DNA from: Isochrysis galbana | Lineage: Eukaryota > Haptophyta > Isochrysidales > Isochrysidaceae | DNA length: 64,000 nt | NCBI GenBank assembly: GCA_018136815.1 | Contig: CM030940.1 | Coordinates: 3,846,833 to 3,910,832 of the forward strand | Direction of reading: 5' to 3' | Shown: positions 11,420 through 22,983 of the stretch, piece after piece | Numbering within the stretch: position 1 is the stretch's first letter | Layout: each line of letters opens with the position of its first letter | Position numbers and translations under genes: made by a program | Notes under the pieces: generated by a model | Told to the model about the DNA's origin: nothing | What the model saw: the letters and a program-made list of their open reading frames with translations, nothing else | Database searches by the model: none

Positions 11420-12227
11420 CAGCTCGGCACTCGTGACCGCTGGTTCAGGCGCAGCCCGCCGACATGCCCTGCGCCCTGAAGAGCGAGCGAGAGAAAGAGA
11501 GAGAGGGAAGGTGAGAGAGAAGGGGGAGAGGGGGTTCGAGGGTAAGTGGAGGCTGCTGGCGCCGTACAGAGGCAAGGGAGGATGGGAGCGGCCGCAGAAA
11601 GGAGGGGGTTGGGGGAAAGGGGGGAGAAGTGGAGAGGTGGGGAAGGGGGAGGGGAGAGGGGGGGGCGCGCCTTGCTGCCAGTGCGCCGAGCGGCGGGGGA
11701 AGGCGGGGGGAGGGGGCGGCGAGAGAGGAGAGGAGAGAAAGGGGGGGGGAGTATTAGATAAAAGTAGAGAGAGGAGAAGAGAGCGGCGATGAACGCGGAG
11801 GCCCGAGTGAGAGAGTCGCGGGCGGGGGGGGGGGGGGGAGAGGGAAGAAGAGAAGGGAGAGAGGAGGCGGGTCGAAGAAAAACAAATGTTAAGAGAGGCA
11901 GGGAGAGACGGAGAGACAGAGAGAGGGACACAGAGAAAGAGGGAGGGAGGGGGTGGTCGGGGAGGCGGGAGACGCTGTGGGAGGCAACCAGAGCACCCCC
12001 TCCTCACATATTCCTTCAGAGACATCTCGTAATATATCGTGGGGAGGAGAAGGGCAGCGAGGCGCGCACCTCCTGCGCCCGAGAGGCTGAGAGAGTACGG
12101 GCGTCGGGGCGCCGCACACACAGTTGTACTGGTAGAACCGAGTTTACGGACTTACAGACGCAAGGTTCTATATGTTACCCCTGTTTAATCTTAAGTGAGA
12201 TTTGTTGTAACTGTGGGAATCAAACAA
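11420..12227. other. Purine-rich intergenic DNA upstream of the cyclin gene
   Basis: From about 11480 to 11960 the plus strand is almost pure G/A with G runs of up to 13. This is the likely promoter side of the cyclin gene. The long ORFs it generates (Ser/Pro-rich on the minus strand) are composition artefacts. Confidence 0.6.
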
Positions 12228-12505
12228 CCCCCCAGGAGCCAACGCCCCCCGATAGCTATCGGGGGCCCCCGATAGCTATCGGGGGGAAATTTTTTCCCGA
12301 TCGCCAACAGCCCCCCCGAGAGCTACCGGGGGACCGAGAAAATCCCCCGAGAGCTATCGGGGGATTTTTTATGCCCCGGGGAGCTATCGCGTTTTAAGGC
12401 GGGCCCCGTTTGCTATCGGGGGCGAAAGATTGCCCCCGTTTGCTATCGGGGGGAAACGACGGCCCCCAGTAGCTATCGGGGGGCCGTCCTCGAGCCCCCA
12501 GGCGC

Positions 12506-12954
<449 letters not shown>

Positions 12955-12955
<1 letters not shown>

Positions 12956-13690
12956 ATAAAAAAGGAATGATCGTAGAAATAATTTTAATCAATTAAATAT
13001 AATATTTTTATGAAAATATACTTTTCAATTAATTATTCGGATAATAAAAAATCAAAAATGGAATGAGCTAATTAAATACAATTTATTATAGTATTTTTTA
13101 CGAAAATATACTTTTCAATGAATTATTCGAATGGAATGAGCTAACGGAATTAGCGTATGGATAATTTTAATTAATTAATTATATTTTATTATAATATTTT
13201 TTGAGAAAATACACGTTTCAATGAATTATTCAAATTAAAGTTTAGTGATTAGTGAAGTAATAGTAATAAAATTATTATTTAGTGACAATAAATTTGAGAT
13301 CCTTAAAAATGTTGAATTAAAAATTATAACTTGATAGTAATTATCTTATTAAACCTTAGTTTAAAATGAAGACTTTTAGTCATAGCATCGTTTGACGTTT
13401 GAGTAAACACATAATAGTAAATTTTATTTGGTTTTTTGTGGTTTTTATTTATTTTAAATATTCTTAATATTAATATTTTACTTGACGAGATCAAAATGAC
13501 CGATATTTTATTTAACTTGAATTTTTGGTTAGATTTTTTAATTTTACTATTTTTATATTACGTCTTCAATAATCTTTAATTTAATTACCATATTGTACTT
13601 ATATATTATATTTTAATATTAATCCTAGTAACTTTATGTCATTTCTAAAACTATTAGCTGTTAGATACTCTAAGTTTTAAAAACTATTTT
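12955..13690. repeat. Extremely AT-rich core with degenerate tandem repeats
   Basis: About 735 bases of strongly AT-rich DNA in a GC-rich neighbourhood. At least three diverged copies of a roughly 100-base unit are visible (each with ACTTTTCAATGAATTATTC or a close variant, near 13020, 13110 and 13215), the first two followed by GGAATGAGCTAA. No ORF of note. It could be transposon-internal or captured organellar DNA; base composition alone cannot decide. Confidence 0.7.
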
Positions 13691-14777
13691 CAGGGGGGAG
13701 AAAGAGAACAGAGAAAAGAGGAGAAAGGAGAACAGAGGATAGGAGGGGGGAAGAGAGAGAGAAGGAGAGCGAGCCAAAGAGAGGAGGAACCCCCCGTTTG
13801 CTATCGGGGGATTTCCTCTTCCCCCGATAGCTATCGGGGGGTCCGCTTACGGCACCCCCCAGGAGCTATCCCCCGATAGCTCTCGGGGGATTTTCTCCGT
13901 CCCCCGGTAGCTCTCGGGGGGGCTGTTGGCGATCGGGAAAAAATTTCCCCCCGATAGCTCTCGGGGGCCCCCGATAGCTATCGGGGGGCGTTGGCTCCTG
14001 GGGGGTAACATATACATAGACTATACTCTATTCAAGCGAGGGACACTGTGAGGGAGCGCGCGCAGCAGCGGGGTGAAGTTGGTTACAATGTTACAATACT
14101 CAAGGGAAGTCGCGTTCCGTCAAAAGAGGACCACAATCTGTTTTCTTTTTAGTTATGAACAATAGTGGTACAAAACAAAGCTGTGCATAGAAACTTTTTT
14201 TAACATAAAGTCGCCGTATACGAGATGTTTCGTTTACGCAGCACATGTGATTACTTGCAATCATTGAGCACGCCGTGCGTATGCGCATCGACTTCCCCCT
14301 CGCGAGGGCGCCGTGCGTGCGCATAGAAACTTTTTTCCCTAAGGCCCACATTAACGTAAAGTAGCCATATACGAGACGTTTCGTTTGCGCAGCACGTGTG
14401 ATTGCTTGCAATCATTGTGCACGCCGTGCGTATGCACATCGGCTTCCCCCCCCGCGGGGCGCCGTGCGTGCGCATAGCAACTTCCAGGAAGGTGCACGCC
14501 GTGCGTTCACTCTTTCCGCGGGGGGACTCTGGACGCAGAGGCGGTCGGGAACCGCGGGGGCACCCCTGGGACCGGGGAAAATATTACCGTATATTGCGAA
14601 AACACTAACGTAAACAATCGAGGTCTTGGGGTCTCTCCGCTCCCCCGGGGCCCCCTCCCCCGGGTCCCCTCCTCCCCCTCTCATCGACCTACCAGAGAGA
14701 GACGGCTCCTACTGCCTGCCTCCCTCCTCCCTCCTCGCTCACCCTCCAGCTCTCTCCTCGCCCTCGTCTTCCTCACG

Positions 14778-15347
14778 ATGGTGGCGACTCGGCGCGCATC
14801 GGTACGGTCCTCCGTCCTCTCGTCTCGTGCTCCTGCTCGCTGGTTTCGTTCGACTCGCTCGACACCGCCACCTGTCGACTGGACGCCGAGCGCAAGCGCT
14901 GCTCGCACGACTCGTTCCTCTTCCTGCTCCAAGGGCGCGGCGGAGGAGGCGGATCCTGTTCGCGTTCCTGATGCCGAGGAGGAGGCCCTTTGCCCGACCG
15001 ATGAGGCCACCACCACCACCACCGACGAGGACTCCGGGCCTGTGGGAGGAGAAGAGGAGAACGAGGACTGTGCGTCGGACGCTCCAGGTCTTCTTGTTCC
15101 CATCGCGCGGGTTGCGGATGTCGAGGAGCCAGCCGAGTCGATGGAGGAGGTCGAGACCGCCCACGCGCTCGCTCTCGCCGATGAGAAGGAAGCCGAGGAA
15201 GAGGACGAGAAGGCGGAGAAGGCGGAGAATGAGAAGACGGCTGCGTCCGACGCACCAGTCGGAGAAGTCTTCACTCGGTTCGAAGAGGCCACGCAGCTGG
15301 AAGAGGAGCTCGAGGAGGAGGAGAAGCTGAAGTACATCAAATTCTAA
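14778..15347 (+). CDS. Acidic low-complexity protein, 189 aa, unknown
   Basis: ATG at 14778, stop at 15345-15347. The N-terminus (about 60 aa) is basic, rich in Ser/Arg/Thr (MVATRRASVRSSVLSSR), and could be a targeting peptide; the rest is strongly acidic (long Glu runs, EEDEKAEKAENEK, then FEEATQLEEELEEEEKLKYIKF) and probably coiled or disordered. I recognise no family. It lies within an inverted-repeat element and converges on the minus-strand ORF at 15337. It could be transposon cargo, an exon of a host gene, or a chance ORF in biased DNA; the last is less likely because the C-terminus ends in a non-repetitive hydrophobic tail. Confidence 0.4.
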   Translation: MVATRRASVRSSVLSSRAPARWFRSTRSTPPPVDWTPSASAARTTRSSSCSKGAAEEADPVRVPDAEEEALCPTDEATTTTTDEDSGPVGGEEENEDCASDAPGLLVPIARVADVEEPAESMEEVETAHALALADEKEAEEEDEKAEKAENEKTAASDAPVGEVFTRFEEATQLEEELEEEEKLKYIKF

Positions 15348-15830
15348 TCCGAGCGATTGTCGCTAATGACGTGTAACGAAACTGTTTGCTACTTGAGTGG
15401 AAGCGCACATCTGGCTGGCATTCGACTGCTGCGACGATGAATTGAAGTTGGTTGAAGATTGGACAAGGGTGGGGGGGTGCTTTCTGGATGAGCGAGAGGA
15501 ACCGCTGTACCCTGGGGTGAGCCATGGGGAAACGTTGGAGCAATTCCTGCTTTTTGGCCTCGAACACCAGTTCCATGTCATGGTCAGGGTCGTCGAGTAG
15601 GATGGCGCTCTTGATCAGAACGAGAGCGACGATGTGTGCACTCTGGGTGTACGGCGTGAGAGTTCGCTTGACCGCGGGCTCGACACTGGAGTCGGTTCCC
15701 TCCTGGGTGCATTTGCGCTTGGTGGAAGTCTGGGAGCGCTCTTCGAGTTGAAACTGGTTGGAGTGAGCGGCGATGCAGCGCTCGTGGTGACCGGTGTGTG
15801 CATGAGCATTTCGATGGACGAGCAATAGGT
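15337..15830 (-). CDS. Unrecognised ORF inside inverted-repeat element
   Basis: Minus-strand frame with balanced, non-repetitive composition: KRKCTQEGTDSSVEPAVKR, then SAHIVALVLIKSAILLDDPD, FEAKKQELLQRFPMAHPRV, SLIQKAPPHPCPIFNQ, VAAVECQPDVRFHSS. The upstream part of the same frame (to 16095) is a Pro/Leu/Ser low-complexity repeat from a GGAAGGGGCAG tandem array and is probably not coding. No ATG precedes the good region in frame, so the start is by splicing or unknown. I recognise no family. Its 3' end overlaps the acidic ORF on the other strand. Confidence 0.35.
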
Positions 15831-15834
15831 GAGG

Positions 15835-16085
15835 AAGGGGCACGAGGAAGGGCAGGAGGAAGGGCAGGAAGGACAGGGCAGGAGGAAGAGCAGGAAGGGC
15901 AGGGCAGGAGGAAGGGCAGGAGGAAGGGGGCAGGAGGAAGGGGGCAGGAGGAAGGGGGCAGGAGGAAGGGGCAGGAGGAGGAAGGGGGCAGGAGGAAGGG
16001 GGCAGGAGGGGGCAGGAGGAAGGGGGCAGGAGGAAGGGGGCATGAGGAAGGGGGCATGAGGAAGGGGGCAGGAGGAAGGGCAGGT
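15835..16085 (+). repeat. Tandem GGAAGGGGGCAGGA minisatellite
   Basis: Irregular repeats of GGCAGGAGGAAGG. They produce artefactual long ORFs on both strands. Confidence 0.9.
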
Positions 16086-16612
16086 CCTTCCGCACTTTTC
16101 GCCAAGAAGGAACGGCGTGCAGAAAAAGTTGTTATGCTGCATGATGAGTGGCAATCACACTTTGTTCCGCCCGTCCTCCGCGCCCAGAGTTCCCCCGCGA
16201 AAAGAGTGAACGCACGGCGTGCACCTTCCTGGAAGTTGCTATGCGCACGCACGGCGCCCCCGCGGGGGTGCGCCGGTGCACATCGCGCCGTGCCCACGCA
16301 CGGCGTGCACATGTGATTGCAAGTCATCACAGGCGCTGTGTAACGAAACATCTCTTATATGGCCAGTTTACGTAGTTGTGGGCCGCAGGGGCTACACACA
16401 TGGAACGGGTTGACATGCGCGCGCACGGCGTATCCGCGGGGGGACCGATGCACATCGCGCCGTGCCCATGCACGGCGTGCACCGATGTGATTAGCGAAGA
16501 AGCTTTGACGGCCTCTCTCTCTTATAATTTTAACAAGATCTAATGTTAAACAACTACAATACAACTGTGGACATTTGATCGCTCAATTCTACTGATGTCC
16601 CACTATTGACGG

Positions 16613-17259
16613 AACGACACCTGGCCTACGGCCTACCTACCCGCACGACTCCCGACTCCCGACTCCGACCCCCGAGAGAAATTTGGGGTCTGAAAACCAA
16701 AAAATCGGAGTGTCACGGTCCGATTTCCACCGTGTAGATGGAGATGGAGATGGTGCGGGGCACCCCAAAAAAATTGGAGGTTGCAAAGTAGCACGACTAT
16801 CTAGAGCCTGTTAAGGGTTTCGCAAAACTTTTACGAGACTTTGGGGGGGGTTCGGCGGAAAAAAACTTTTGCGAAACATCGGGGGGTAAACGGCGCGAAC
16901 GCGACACATACGCAAAACCAAAACATCGCGAAACAGCACTTAATGTTAATGTCGGGAAGACCAGTACGTATGTGTATGTAGAAGTACTAGCCCGGTCACT
17001 GGAGAAAACTATGCCGGATGCGATCGCTCGGCCCTCTGCTCGCGCCTCTTGACGCTCATCTGCCTTCCTTGCTGTTGCGGGTGGGGGGAGGGATATTTTT
17101 CGATGTGTGCTATACTTAGCACGCCCCATCTCCCACCCCTCCTCCTCCTCGCAGGGCCTGTGATTTAACGTTATAATCTGGTGTTAATTAGGGCCAGACG
17201 GAAATATTCCGAAAAACTTGCCCAAATATTCCGCGGTGAAGATATCCCATTTATATCCT
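16613..17259. other. No gene seen
   Basis: Short ORFs only. At about 17152-17200 lies one of two direct copies of GGCCTGT(G/A)ATTTAACGTTA; the other is near 18090. Confidence 0.5.
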
Positions 17260-17261
17260 CA

Positions 17262-17345
17262 ACCTACTTTTATAAGTAGGGGTCAATGGGGGCCTCGCGC
17301 CCCCCTCTCTCCATCGCGGACACCCCCAGGGGTGGGCCCGTACAA
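17262..17345 (+). repeat. Family A 5'-end fragment
   Basis: It begins with AACCTACTTTTATAAG and runs through GGGGTCAATGGGGGCCTCG and GGGTGGGCCCGTAC, the 5' end of the complete family A elements. It stops at about 17345, where it joins the retroelement ORF on the minus strand. Confidence 0.8.
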
Positions 17346-18790
17346 TCAACCACAGCCCCTGTCGAACATGCGATGACTACAGGCTCGTAGGCAGAGGGCC
17401 GTTCGATCGAGCCGGCAGCTGACGCGGCCGTGAAAGAGTCGTTGTTTGTTGCTGGCGGGAAGATGTCAGAGAGGTCATAGTAGGAGTAGGGTCTGACAGT
17501 GTCTGCCATCGAGCGCTATGAGCGAAGAGGTGGACTGAGGTTCCTAGGATTGCAACGCGTGGCGTCGTAGAGTAGGGACGAGGCTAGCTAGCGAGCTAGT
17601 GGAAGAGAGAGGGAATGAGAATGAGAGCTTCTTAGGTCCAAGGTAGACACGAGGGGCTACAACGCGGGGACTCAAAAAGTTGCCGGTCCACAGAGACACC
17701 CAAACTAAACCAAACGGGGAGAAAACTAACCACGCTTGGACGGACGGCCAAGCGTCGGCACCAAGGCAACTTAGCAGCGCACAGGCACGCGACAGAGGAG
17801 TCGGCACAACGAGGGCAGACCTCGCTGGGGAGCTGCGACCGAGGTATAACAGAAGACAGACGACAATCGTGGAACGTTTGATGACATCAAGAGAAAGTAG
17901 GAGAAGAGGCGATATACCCATCAACGAGACCTTGATTGAGAGTTAAAATAACTCACAGGCTAGAAGTAAAAGGCTGTCCTCGTATGGAATACGACACTCC
18001 CCGACTAAATTCGAGTCGCGGCGAATCTCGGTAGAGCGAGGCGACTTGGAAGGCCTCGTAGTCTAAGAGGTTCATCCACTCAGCGTTGATCAGGGCCTGT
18101 AATTTAACGTTAATACGACGATTTTGCTGTTGAACAGCGTCTCAAGGGAGGTGTTAATCTAGTCCCTCAAAGAAGGTGTTAATCATGGTGTTAATCCTAC
18201 CCATATTTATAATGTGTAATCTATATATAGAACCCCCTATATACCTCCCCCCCCGCCCCCCCCCCCCCCCCGCCCTTCTCCTCGGAGCGCGCATGTCGGA
18301 CCGCGGCTCCCCGCCCTTGCTGCGACCTCCGCCAGCCAAGGAAACCGGCGTGCTCACCTGGGAGTTCCAGGGCGGCGAGGATGGCTCCGACATCTCGAGG
18401 CGGCGTGGAACCCAGCGTTGCCTTGTAGGCGACCTGGTTGTTCATGGGAGGAGGCGGTTTCGGCGCCGGAGGGTGTGCCGTCTCTTCCGCAGACGTCGGG
18501 GTGGTAGAAGCCCGCAAGGCCCTGACATGGGTGTTGAGGCCCGCTATCATCTCGAGGAGAGCGGTGTGCTCTCGGTCGCGCTTCTCGTCGCGAAGTTGTT
18601 GAGCGTCGATCGCGGACTGCATGTGGGCGAGGCGATCGGCTAAGAGGTCGGCGACGGAGGGCGCCTCGCTTACGTGTTCCCACGCGCTGTATTCAAGCGG
18701 GTGGACATGAGGGTCGGGCCCCGGGCGGCCCGAGGTCCCGAGAGAGGTGAGCTCAGCTCGCTCGCGGAGTGGATCTACGAGCAGCGGCTC
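17345..18790 (-). mobile_element. LTR-retrotransposon remnant (family G) with gag-like segment
   Basis: The minus strand from about 17993 begins TGTCGTATTCCATACGAGG, and a diverged copy lies at about 23000-23215, consistent with an LTR end. A short ORF follows (MADTVRPYSYYDLSDIF at 17509, truncated at 17345 by family A). A separate minus-strand segment at about 18180-18700 encodes a gag-like protein with a predicted coiled coil (DAQQLRDEKRDREHTALLEM; MNNQVAYKATLGSTPPRD; AALELPGEHAGFLGWRR). No polymerase is present. The two segments may come from one or two elements. Confidence 0.5.
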
Positions 18791-18999
18791 GTCTGACGAA
18801 GCGGCGGATGGCGCCGCCGTGTTGGAAGGATCTTGCGGAGGCTCGGAGCCGCCGATTCCGACGAAGTGCCCCGAGCAACAAACATGTTCGGAAAATGATA
18901 AGCCCTCTTTACACGGTGGACAAAGACTTCAACCTAGAAATATCGGACGACCTCTTGCAGCCGGCAAGAGGCTTAGATATACGAAACATCACTTAAGGT

Positions 19000-19800
19000 G
19001 GGTGAACCGCTCCGAGAGCGAGCCTGACGGATAGCACTAAGATCTCATGAGACCCGAATGAGGGATTGATGAGCCAAGTCCGAGCGAAGGAAAAAGTCAC
19101 GGTCTCCCGCCCCCTCCACTCCAACTCCTGGCCGAGGCAGCGCGCGCGGCCTCCCCGGAACCAGCTTCTCCGCTAAAGAGGGAACTGGGAAAGGGGGAGG
19201 GGGTTGTTAGGGGTTAAGGTTGGGTAGAAGGGAGGACCACAAACACATTGCCTCATGCCGCACGAGTAGCGGAGATTTTTAAGAAGATTTTTTTATCTCC
19301 CCCTGCCCACATCTATCCCTGGTAGCGAAAGCCCTCAACATAGCAGAGCGTCTAGCCTGACCAAGCGACCCCCCGCCGCGAACCGCTCACCATCCGACAG
19401 CAGGCCTCGGACACACTGAACCACAGCTGCTTGACACCTAGCACAAGGAGCAAACACACAACAGCCGGTAGCCCGATGGCACAGGAGGAAGGCGAGAAAC
19501 AGGCCATCGAGAATCGGTACACACCGTCTGCCACTGGAAACCCACTGCACCCAGCACCCAGCCCCTAGGTAGAGCACGAGGGGACGAGGGGACGAGCCGC
19601 AAGGCAGGTGGAGGGGGGGGGGAAGGGAAGCGGGCGAGGCTGCGTAGATACTGTGCAGGGTCGCGCGCGTGGCGAGACTATTAGTAAGTTTTTTTAATCT
19701 CCCCCTGCCCACAACAATCTCCCCCTGCCCACTGCCCACTGCCCACAACATCAAGGGTTTTTTGTTTTTAGACATCCAGTACTACAAAAAGAAAAATACT
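19000..19800. other. No gene; dispersed repeat F at 19540-19690
   Basis: The block around GAGGGGACGAGCCGCA..GGCAGGTGG..CGCGCGTGGCGAGA recurs, diverged, at 44730-44850, followed in both places by a T-rich stretch. Its nature is unknown. Confidence 0.55.
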
Positions 19801-19850
19801 CAACTCCGTGTAGGGCCCCCCTCGCGGCATTGTCGCTGCGCGCGCGCGCC

Positions 19851-20831
19851 ATGGATGCCGCAGCCTCCACGGGCTCAGACGCGAGTGGCGCGGCGGGCGA
19901 GGGCGGCACGCGCCGCAAGCGGCGAAGCCGGTGGGACGACCCGCCCGATCTGGGGAGGGAGGGGGCACGACCCAACCGCTGGTCTGCCACCCTGCCCGCC
20001 GCCGCAAGCGCGGCCGAGCAGCAGCTAGCTGAGAGCGCTGCAAGGGCAGTCGCCGAGGGCGGGGAAGGCGCCGAGGCGGCCTTGCGGCAGAACGCCGCGT
20101 TCGCCGCAGTCTTCGCCGTGGCTTCGCCTGTCTATGAGTTTTATCAGCAGCGGCTCGCCGTCCACAGGGCGGTGGTCGAGGCGAGGGCCAAGATCGCACT
20201 GCCTGTGAGCCCTGCCGTGCAGACTACAGCCTCAGGCGGAGTGATCATGCCGAGCAGCGGCAGTGTGGGCCGCGTATTCTACCCACCTCCCGAGAGTGGA
20301 CTCAAGCCCTGTATTGCCCCGCGGGTGCAGCTTCCGGGGCCGCCGGAGGGCGGCGGCTTCACGGTGGCGCCTGGGGGCGTGGGCCGTGTCTTTTATCCGC
20401 CACCCGACGCCTATCCACCGCCCGAGCCTGCCCCTCCGGTGCCCGAGGCGCCGAGCGAGAGGCCGCGCAAGCGCCGCAGCTTCCGGGAAGAGGCTCCAGG
20501 TCGGCCAGTCACTGAACTAGCTGCGCAGGATGCGCACCCCGCAGCCGCCCCTGTGGCGTCTGCCCCGCTCACCCGTGCTGCACCACACTGCATGCCCCCA
20601 CCGATCCCGCCAGTGTACGCCTCGGCGTCTCAGCCGCCCCGAAGCCAAGAGCCACCTTCGATGCACGATCCACTGACCGCGCCTGATGGGACCCGCTCGG
20701 CGGGTTGCGAAACGTCTGTCCGACCGGGGCTGGGGACCAGCACGGCGTCCGCGGTAGACGATCCATACCAAGCCTTCCGCCAACGCATGGCAAGGCAAGA
20801 TGCCTCACGCTTCAATTCGGGCATGCGGTAA
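19851..20831 (+). CDS. RKRRSRW-motif protein, probable splicing-factor-like
   Basis: ATG at 19851, stop at 20829-20831, 326 aa, no intron needed. Residues 20-40 carry RRKRRSRWDDPPD, the basic RSRW signature at the N-terminus of pre-mRNA splicing factors such as SF1/BBP and SF3-associated proteins. A helical Ala-rich stretch follows (AALRQNAAFAAVFAVASPVYEFYQQRLAVHRAVVEARAKI), reminiscent of a SURP/SWAP-like or U2-associated helix, then proline-rich low complexity with two copies of VGRVFYPPP and a final DDPYQAFRQRMARQDASRFN. I infer a nuclear RNA-processing role from the RSRW motif and Pro-rich character; no RRM or KH domain is present, so it is not SF1 itself. An in-frame upstream non-ATG extension exists but was not used. 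Confidence 0.6.
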   Translation: MDAAASTGSDASGAAGEGGTRRKRRSRWDDPPDLGREGARPNRWSATLPAAASAAEQQLAESAARAVAEGGEGAEAALRQNAAFAAVFAVASPVYEFYQQRLAVHRAVVEARAKIALPVSPAVQTTASGGVIMPSSGSVGRVFYPPPESGLKPCIAPRVQLPGPPEGGGFTVAPGGVGRVFYPPPDAYPPPEPAPPVPEAPSERPRKRRSFREEAPGRPVTELAAQDAHPAAAPVASAPLTRAAPHCMPPPIPPVYASASQPPRSQEPPSMHDPLTAPDGTRSAGCETSVRPGLGTSTASAVDDPYQAFRQRMARQDASRFNSGMR

Positions 20832-21486
20832 CCGCCTCACCCGCCACGGTTCGACTCTGGCATGTGGGGGCGGCCGCACTCGCCGTATGCCACACATCGC
20901 GCACGTAAGATTAGGTCTAAGGCTTTACCGACAGCTCCATTGAGCTTTGGTTGATGGGTTGATGGGAGTCATAGCGCAAAACTCTCCAAACGCACCTAGG
21001 TATGCCACAAGTCACCAACATATGCACGTGGCAGCAACGAGCAGAAATAACAAGGCACCCCCATCGCCCCAGCGACTTTAACGTTGGCGACCCGCATGGG
21101 CGTGTGACCAAACGAAAACAACACCATGCATGTGGCTGTCTTCGGGGGCTCAACACCCATTAGCCATTAGGGAGGGAGGGCACAAAAGGAATGAGCAATG
21201 AGCAAGCATTCATGATGCTAGCAGCCGGCGCAATCAATGGTACGATTGGTGTCGGTTTCGGTTGTTGTATAGGTGGGGGCGTCTGGGTGGCGGGGATTGA
21301 AGACAAAATCTGAAGATTCAGGACAAATTCGGGTCTAGGGTTAGGGCCGCGGGCGAATGTATAGCTATAGCTATAGCTCAAAAAAAACTGAAGATTCTGG
21401 TGTATAGCTATAGCTCATGCGCGCTCCGCATTTGCGCATTCAAATAAATATGGATTGCAGCTGGTAGTTGATAGTTGGGAATATGG
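20832..21486. other. No gene; retroposon 3'-end fragments
   Basis: CTGAAGATTC near 21310 and 21388 is the reverse complement of the poly(T) retroposon 3' end, the second preceded by an A run. There is a TAGCTA microsatellite at 21360-21380. Confidence 0.5.
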
Positions 21487-21600
21487 TAGGGCGGTCAAAC
21501 AGGAAACAGGGGCTTTTTAACTACTAGTAGTAGCTTTTAGTACTATAGTCTATAGTAAGGGTTGGGCCGCAATTTTTGACCGTCTTCGGGGTGTTTCCTT
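21487..21600 (+). repeat. Family D transposon left terminus
   Basis: TAGGGCGGTCAAACAG at 21487 followed by GGGGCTTTTTAACTA and, 90 bases in, CAATTTTTGACCGTC, as in the other left ends. The matching right end is not found nearby. Confidence 0.8.
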
Positions 21601-22416
21601 CCGGAAATATGAAGAGATTGTCTACGATAATGTTTTATTCTCTGCTTCTATTCGCCGCCTTGGGGGTGTATCGGGTTATTTTGTTCAATGCTTCCAGTAT
21701 ATTAGTTATCACCGGGCATTCACCTAGGTGTAGGTGCGTCGAGGATTCGTCTGCCCCTTTACATAAGCGGCATGTGCTGCTGCTTCGATCGCTGGGAATC
21801 GGTTGTATGTGCCCACCCGTCTATGGGTGATCTGCTTGAAGTGTAGGTGCATGTCTCGTGCCGTCACCATTGGCATGGCAAATTAAACCTCAAATCTCGA
21901 GCGGATAGAGCAACCGACTCGCTCGCCAAAACCTTGACCGAGAAGAAAGAAGCAAGGACCTACAAGCCAAGGGTAGCGGACCTAGGGAATGTGAGAGGAA
22001 ATTTCCGAACGCCAACGCCAAACGCCGGAAGGCAACGAAACCCTAACCAAGCCAAGCGGAACCTACGAAGAACAGGCCTGGACGACAACGAAAGTGAAAG
22101 TGAGCAAGTCCCAAGCAAGAACCGGAACTCAACAAGAAACAACAAGCCTTGCAAGAAGCTAAACAAGCCTTCACAAGGTAACCCGAGAGCCTGAGACAAG
22201 CGCGCGGCGAGTGACAGGCGACCTGGCTCCTTTGGGTCAAGATTACCCGAAAGGAGGAAACCTGGAATCTAGACCTGACAAACAGGCTAGAAGGAACGAA
22301 ACGAGAACCCGAATTCTAGGTCGCTAGGGACGAACCCTACCAACCTAGATGTACCTGAGCTTCACCGTGTGGCCGCACGGCGAAGGACCTGGAAACAAGA
22401 GCCTGGAAATCGCATC

Positions 22417-22673
22417 ATCTAAGATGAATGCGACACGTCGGGGACTTCACAAAAGCAGTGCTCCAATGGTGGGCTTCGCATCATAAGCTCTTCCCCATGT
22501 GGGCGCGGGCGGCTAGGATAGCTTTCTGTCTCAGTCCCAATTCGGCTGCTTCTGAACGTGTGTTCTCATTGCTACAGTGCATGTTTGGTTCGAATCGTGA
22601 ACGGTCTCTTGCAGACCAAATTCAAGCGTCGGTGATGATACGATACAATCGCAATAAACGCCAGCAGTCGTGA
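22417..22673 (+). pseudogene. hAT transposase C-terminal dimerisation domain
   Basis: The ORF ends with VLQWWASHHKLFPMWARAAR, then LSPNSAASERVFSLL and a terminal LADQIQASVMIRYNRN. The WW..(F)P..A..AR and SAASERVFS motifs define the hAT-family dimerisation region (hATC, PF05699). Only this C-terminal part is present; upstream at about 22417 the sequence changes to unrelated DNA. It is a fragment of an old hAT element and not functional alone. Confidence 0.88.
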
Positions 22674-22983
22674 TGTGTGATGTGTGGTGTGCAATGTGTG
22701 ATGAGGTTTCAATGGGGTCCATCGTCAATCATCAATCATCAGTTATCTGCAAATGTCAAATGTAGATGTATGGGTATGGATATGGAGGATGGATGCAGGC
22801 GCTAGAGCTCAAATAACCGCCGCACCTGCGCGCGAGCGTGGCGCAACAGCTACAGCGTGTAGTGCTATTTATGGTGCAGAGCTGGATATTTTCCCGGATA
22901 TTTGGGTAGCTTGGTGGATATTTTGCGGATATTTTTGCTGGATATTTGGGTCCGATTTTGTGGATATTTCTGCCAACCCCAAG

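Larger units (their letters stand above)
14107..16612. mobile_element. Inverted-repeat element with subterminal CGCCGTGCG repeats and two convergent ORFs
   Basis: About 350 bases at each end are inverted copies (roughly 14107-14540 and 16165-16612). The outer ends share TTCCGTCAA followed by a (G)GGAC(A/C)-rich stretch. Many subterminal copies of (CA)CGCCGTGCGT lie in each arm, in pairs forming about 145-base direct repeats. The same terminal motif occurs at 43875-43920, followed there by an ORF that resembles a helix-turn-helix transposase start. The interior carries a plus-strand acidic ORF and a minus-strand ORF whose ends overlap by 11 bases. I see no target duplication. Confidence 0.6.

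Noticed and set aside
11243-12121. 292-aa Ser/Pro/Leu-rich minus-strand ORF
   Set aside because: It arises from a polypurine tract; the cyclin exon is in a different frame at its edge.
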